Shown piece by piece: positions 5,950 through 7,758 of a stretch of 7,758 nt of DNA; within the stretch, counting starts at the first letter, position 1; every line of letters begins with the position of its first letter. Below the pieces are notes generated by a model. It worked only from the letters and a program-made list of their open reading frames with translations. It had not been told where the DNA came from and did no database searches. Position numbers and translations under genes: made by a program. Source of the stretch: JANPEF01 sp046596055 (GTDB lineage: Bacteria; Eisenbacteria; RBG-16-71-46; DASYSL01); assembly GCA_046596055.1 (NCBI GenBank), contig JBKJNH010000024.1:1-7758 (forward strand), written 5' to 3'.

Positions 5950-6927
5950 ATGCCCGACATCCTGCTCGCCGATCCACCCGCCATGAAGAAGACGCGCGAG
6001 GGCTTCGGCCGCGCGCTCGTCGACCTGGGCCATGCCGACCCGCGCGTCGTCGTGCTCGTGGGCGACCTCGTCGAGTCGACGATGACGTCGTTCTTTGCCG
6101 AGGAGTTCCCGGACCGCTTCTTCGAGATCGGCATCGCCGAGCAGAACATGGCCTGCATCGCCGCCGGCATGGCCGCGATGGGGAAGATCCCGTACTTCGC
6201 CACGTACGGCGCATTCGCCTCGTGCCGCGCGGCCGACCAGATCCGCGTCTCGATCGCCTACTCGAACCTGCCCGTCAAGATCGGCGGTGCGCACGGCGGC
6301 ATCTCGGTCGGACCCGACGGCGCCACCCACCAGGCGATGGAGGAGTTCGCGATCATCCGCTCGATCCCCAACATGAACCTCGTCGTGCCGTGCGACTTCC
6401 ATGAGGCCCGCAAGGCCACCATCGCTGCGGCCGGCGTGCCCGGCCCCGTCTACATCCGCTTTGGCCGCGAGGACGTGCCCGTCGTCACCGACGAGACCAC
6501 GGCGTTCACGTTCGGCAAGGGCGAGGTGTTCGGCGAGGGCACCGACCTCACGGTGATCGCCTGCGGCGTGATGGTCTACGAAGCCCTGAAGGCGCGCGAG
6601 ACGATGGCCGCGCGCGGCGTGTCGGTGCGCGTCGTCAACCTGCACACCATCAAGCCCCTCGACGCCGCGCTCATCGAGCGCTGCGCGCGTGAGACCGGTG
6701 CGATCGTCACCGCCGAGGAGCACCAGGTGAACGGCGGCCTGGGCGGCGCCGTCGCCGAGGTCGTCGTCCGCACGCACCCCGTCCCAGTCGAGATGGTCGC
6801 GGTCCACGACCGCTTCGGCCAGTCGGGAAAGCCCGCCGAGCTCATGGCCGCCTTCGGGCTCAAGGAGCCGCACGTCGTCGCCGCGATCGAGCGCGTGATT
6901 CAGCGGCGGAGAGCGGCACAGGCGTAG
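5950..6927 (+). CDS. Transketolase C-terminal subunit
   Basis: An intact 325-residue partner of the preceding subunit, carrying the pyrimidine-binding and C-terminal domains of transketolase. The ATG at 5950 has GGAG at 5937-5940 ahead of it; an in-frame ATG at 5983 (MKKTREGFG), where many relatives begin, lacks a ribosome-binding site. The Pyr domain covers about residues 14-175, with GDLVESTMTSFF (38-49), EIGIAEQNM containing Glu64, which protonates the cofactor aminopyrimidine, FATYGAFASCRAADQIR (83-99), and KIGGAHGGISVGPDGATHQAMEE (110-132). Residues 190-325 are the C-terminal domain, with VRVVNLHTIKPLD (227-238), TAEEHQVNGGLGGAVAEV and the tail DRFGQSGKPAELMAAFGL. It begins 29 nt after the first subunit, so one message and an alpha2beta2 enzyme are expected. 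1-deoxyxylulose-5-phosphate synthase and pyruvate dehydrogenase E1 beta are related, but the pairing with the GDGEQQEG subunit favours transketolase. Confidence 0.93.
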   Translation: MPDILLADPPAMKKTREGFGRALVDLGHADPRVVVLVGDLVESTMTSFFAEEFPDRFFEIGIAEQNMACIAAGMAAMGKIPYFATYGAFASCRAADQIRVSIAYSNLPVKIGGAHGGISVGPDGATHQAMEEFAIIRSIPNMNLVVPCDFHEARKATIAAAGVPGPVYIRFGREDVPVVTDETTAFTFGKGEVFGEGTDLTVIACGVMVYEALKARETMAARGVSVRVVNLHTIKPLDAALIERCARETGAIVTAEEHQVNGGLGGAVAEVVVRTHPVPVEMVAVHDRFGQSGKPAELMAAFGLKEPHVVAAIERVIQRRRAAQA

Positions 6928-6937
6928 AGAGGGAGCG

Positions 6938-7513
6938 TTGGCGAAGACGCGGGCGATTCAAGGCCTTTCGCTGGCGATGATGTTCATGAGTGCCTGCAAT
7001 CCCGTGCCGCGGAACGAGTCGCCGGTGTCGAGGGTCCAGGACGAGCTCGGGCTCACCCCTCCCATCCGTTGCACCAGCTTCAGTCGGATCGATGATTGCG
7101 GCACCGGGATTGCGATGTTCGTCGATGGGCGCGCAGAGTCGCTCATGGTCTTCCTCGACAATCGCTGCGCGGCTATCGAACAAGATTCCACCGGTCGGCT
7201 CCTCTTTCCTCCTCGACACGTCCACCTGCATGAGTACCCCACGGACCACGGGTCATTGCGCCTGGGCTTCGGCAGTCCCGCCGAGAGTGCGGTGGTCGAT
7301 CTCTTTCGTCTTGCGATCCAGGGGCTGGTGACACCCGAACAGGAATCGCTCCTCGTCCGGGAGCAGGAGTGGGCGCGATTCGAGACTCCAAACACTCCGA
7401 ACTCAAGCGTGAACTGGTATGAGCGCCGATCCGACTCCGAGCGATTGGCACTGGGTCTTCGCAGCGGAATCCTCCAGATCGAGAGCCGTCGCCGACGTGA
7501 CCGCGATCCCTGA
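6938..7513 (+). CDS. Small predicted lipoprotein, unknown function
   Basis: A 191-residue protein that I do not recognise. The start is taken as TTG at 6938, 10 nt after the transketolase stop, because GAGGG at 6929-6933 lies just upstream and the protein then begins MAKTR followed by a hydrophobic stretch and FMSAC, a fair lipobox with Cys20. Methionines at 6977, 6980 and 6986 have no ribosome-binding site. Asn21 follows the lipidation cysteine and would not be an inner-membrane retention signal. The mature part has Cys45, Cys54 and Cys77 and a segment GIAMFVDGRAESLMVFLDNR that looks like paired beta strands, then HVHLHEYP and a charged helical part near VTPEQESLLVREQEWARFE. It ends in a basic tail (ESRRRRDRD). 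Codon use is visibly more relaxed and less GC-rich than in its neighbours, which may mean later arrival or weak expression. The tight spacing suggests read-through from the transketolase genes. Confidence 0.6.
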   Translation: MAKTRAIQGLSLAMMFMSACNPVPRNESPVSRVQDELGLTPPIRCTSFSRIDDCGTGIAMFVDGRAESLMVFLDNRCAAIEQDSTGRLLFPPRHVHLHEYPTDHGSLRLGFGSPAESAVVDLFRLAIQGLVTPEQESLLVREQEWARFETPNTPNSSVNWYERRSDSERLALGLRSGILQIESRRRRDRDP

Positions 7514-7758
7514 TCCACGACCGGGACTCGTCCTTTTGGCCGCGCTCGTGCGAACCAACTTGCGCCGGCGCAAGTTGGAGTGCCGGTGGCGCCGAGCTCA
7601 TGGCGGCTTTCGGGCTCGGCGCTTCCACTTCGGCGACGAATATTCCCTCAGAGAACAGCTCAATTCACCTAATCTTGGGCGAGGTGAATTGGGCTGTTTC
7701 CATCCCGGTCAGCCGGTCAGCGAGCCTTCGGACCCGGCATCCACCTTGTGTCCGCCCT
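7419..7758 (+). CDS. Doubtful open frame running off the window end
   Basis: An ATG at 7419 opens a frame that stays open to the last base (113 codons), beginning MSADPTPSDWHWVFAAESS. It overlaps the end of the lipoprotein gene by 95 nt and runs through both palindromes, which is unusual for coding DNA. Its later part is Arg-rich with no recognisable motif. No ribosome-binding site was seen. It is listed only because nothing contradicts it inside the window; chance openness in GC-rich DNA is the likelier explanation. Confidence 0.15.
   Translation, partial: MSADPTPSDWHWVFAAESSRSRAVADVTAIPDPRPGLVLLAALVRTNLRRRKLECRWRRAHGGFRARRFHFGDEYSLREQLNSPNLGRGELGCFHPGQPVSEPSDPASTLCPP
7555..7578. repeat. 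Perfect 24-bp palindrome
   Basis: CCAACTTGCGCC (7555-7566) is followed directly by its exact reverse complement GGCGCAAGTTGG (7567-7578). The symmetry ends at both edges (A opposite A). It lies 41 nt after the lipoprotein stop. It could be a dimeric regulator operator, a REP-like element, or, read as RNA, a hairpin that needs a small loop opened at its centre. No T tract follows. Confidence 0.8.
7591..7617 (+). pseudogene. Relic of a transketolase C-terminal gene tail
   Basis: These 27 bases match 6835-6861 of the transketolase C-terminal gene at 25 positions. Both encode A-E-L-M-A-A-F-G-L, and the two differences (GCC to GCG, GCC to GCT) are third-base changes in alanine codons. The similarity stops sharply on both sides, and the relic has no gene around it in that frame. 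Silent differences suggest the source was once under protein-level selection, such as a second transketolase copy. A shared 10-mer (TCCACGACCG, 6803-6812 and 7514-7523) in the same order and the same frame may be part of the same relic, but that alone could be chance. Confidence 0.6.
7654..7698 (+). terminator. Long hairpin with 17-bp stem, possible terminator
   Basis: AACAGCTCAATTCACCT (7654-7670) pairs with AGGTGAATTGGGCTGTT (7682-7698); the only non-Watson-Crick position is a T/G wobble (7660 with 7692). The loop is 11 nt. The right arm ends in TTT and then CC, a very short T tract. It lies about 140 nt after the last convincing gene and may end the transketolase/lipoprotein transcript. 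The stem is AT-rich for this genome, so it may instead be an inserted repeat element or a structured RNA. Confidence 0.45.

Noticed and set aside
5884..6873. Minus-strand open frame of 329 codons opposite the transketolase C-terminal gene
   Set aside because: It is a mirror of a strongly conserved plus-strand gene, with His/Asp/Arg-rich low-complexity content.
6748..7495. Shared 11-mer GCCGTCGCCGA in transketolase (6748) and at the end of the lipoprotein gene (7485) as part of the relic
   Set aside because: Such GCC/GTC-rich words are common in this genome and the second copy is in a different frame from the clear relic, so chance is likely.
6958..7628. Two minus-strand frames opposite the lipoprotein gene (186 and 151 codons)
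   Set aside because: Neither has a recognisable motif or plausible start signal, whereas the plus-strand frame has a ribosome-binding site and a lipoprotein signal peptide.
7702..7720. Short tandem repeat GGTCAGCC GGTCAGCG as an attachment or repeat array
   Set aside because: Only two imperfect 8-mers; not enough to call an array or attachment site.
7540..7758. Integron attC site or tRNA-like structure in the end region
   Set aside because: The hairpins lack the paired core sites of attC, and no tRNA arm pattern could be assembled.

Overview
This very GC-rich window holds eight genes, all on the plus strand, packed with short gaps or overlaps. The mix of lamin-tail (LTD) secreted proteins, a FlgD-type Ig C-terminal domain and PorV/PorQ-like outer-membrane barrels points to a high-GC, Gram-negative, uncultured lineage near the FCB superphylum, such as Candidatus Eisenbacteria. 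That placement is inferred from gene content and base composition only. No rRNA, tRNA, CRISPR array, IS element or phage gene was seen.

Region 1 (1-2960) is an envelope or export cluster of three overlapping genes: the C-terminal end of an LTD plus FlgD-Ig secreted protein, a small PorV/PorQ-like barrel protein, and a 535-residue barrel-like protein. The last resembles the barrel half of helix-hairpin-helix/barrel proteins but has no visible helix-hairpin-helix. Region 2 (2978-4159) is a complete class I PLP-dependent aminotransferase, 17 nt downstream and probably in the same transcript. Region 3 (4232-4894) is a small secreted LTD protein with a Trp-Gly...Tyr-Arg tail. A terminator-like GC hairpin follows it.

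Region 4 (4983-6927) is a split transketolase: an N-terminal ThDP-binding subunit and a C-terminal subunit 29 nt apart. The C-terminal gene is intact. The N-terminal gene carries a one-base deletion-type frameshift near 5204, with well-conserved protein on both sides. It is probably transcribed from an extended -10 promoter so close to the ATG that the mRNA could be leaderless. Region 5 (6938-7513) is a small unrecognised lipoprotein gene with a TTG start and more relaxed composition.

The last 245 bases hold no convincing gene but are structured. There is a perfect 24-bp palindrome and a 17-bp-stem hairpin. Between them lies a 27-nt near-copy of the end of the transketolase C-terminal gene that differs only at two third-codon positions, apparently a relic of a second transketolase gene.

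Functionally, the split transketolase would serve the non-oxidative pentose phosphate pathway, and the aminotransferase would serve amino-acid metabolism. The outer-membrane and LTD genes look like surface or export functions. I see no firmly novel system. The points most worth checking are the frameshift, the transketolase relic with its palindromes, and the PorV-like/FlgD-Ig/barrel gene trio.
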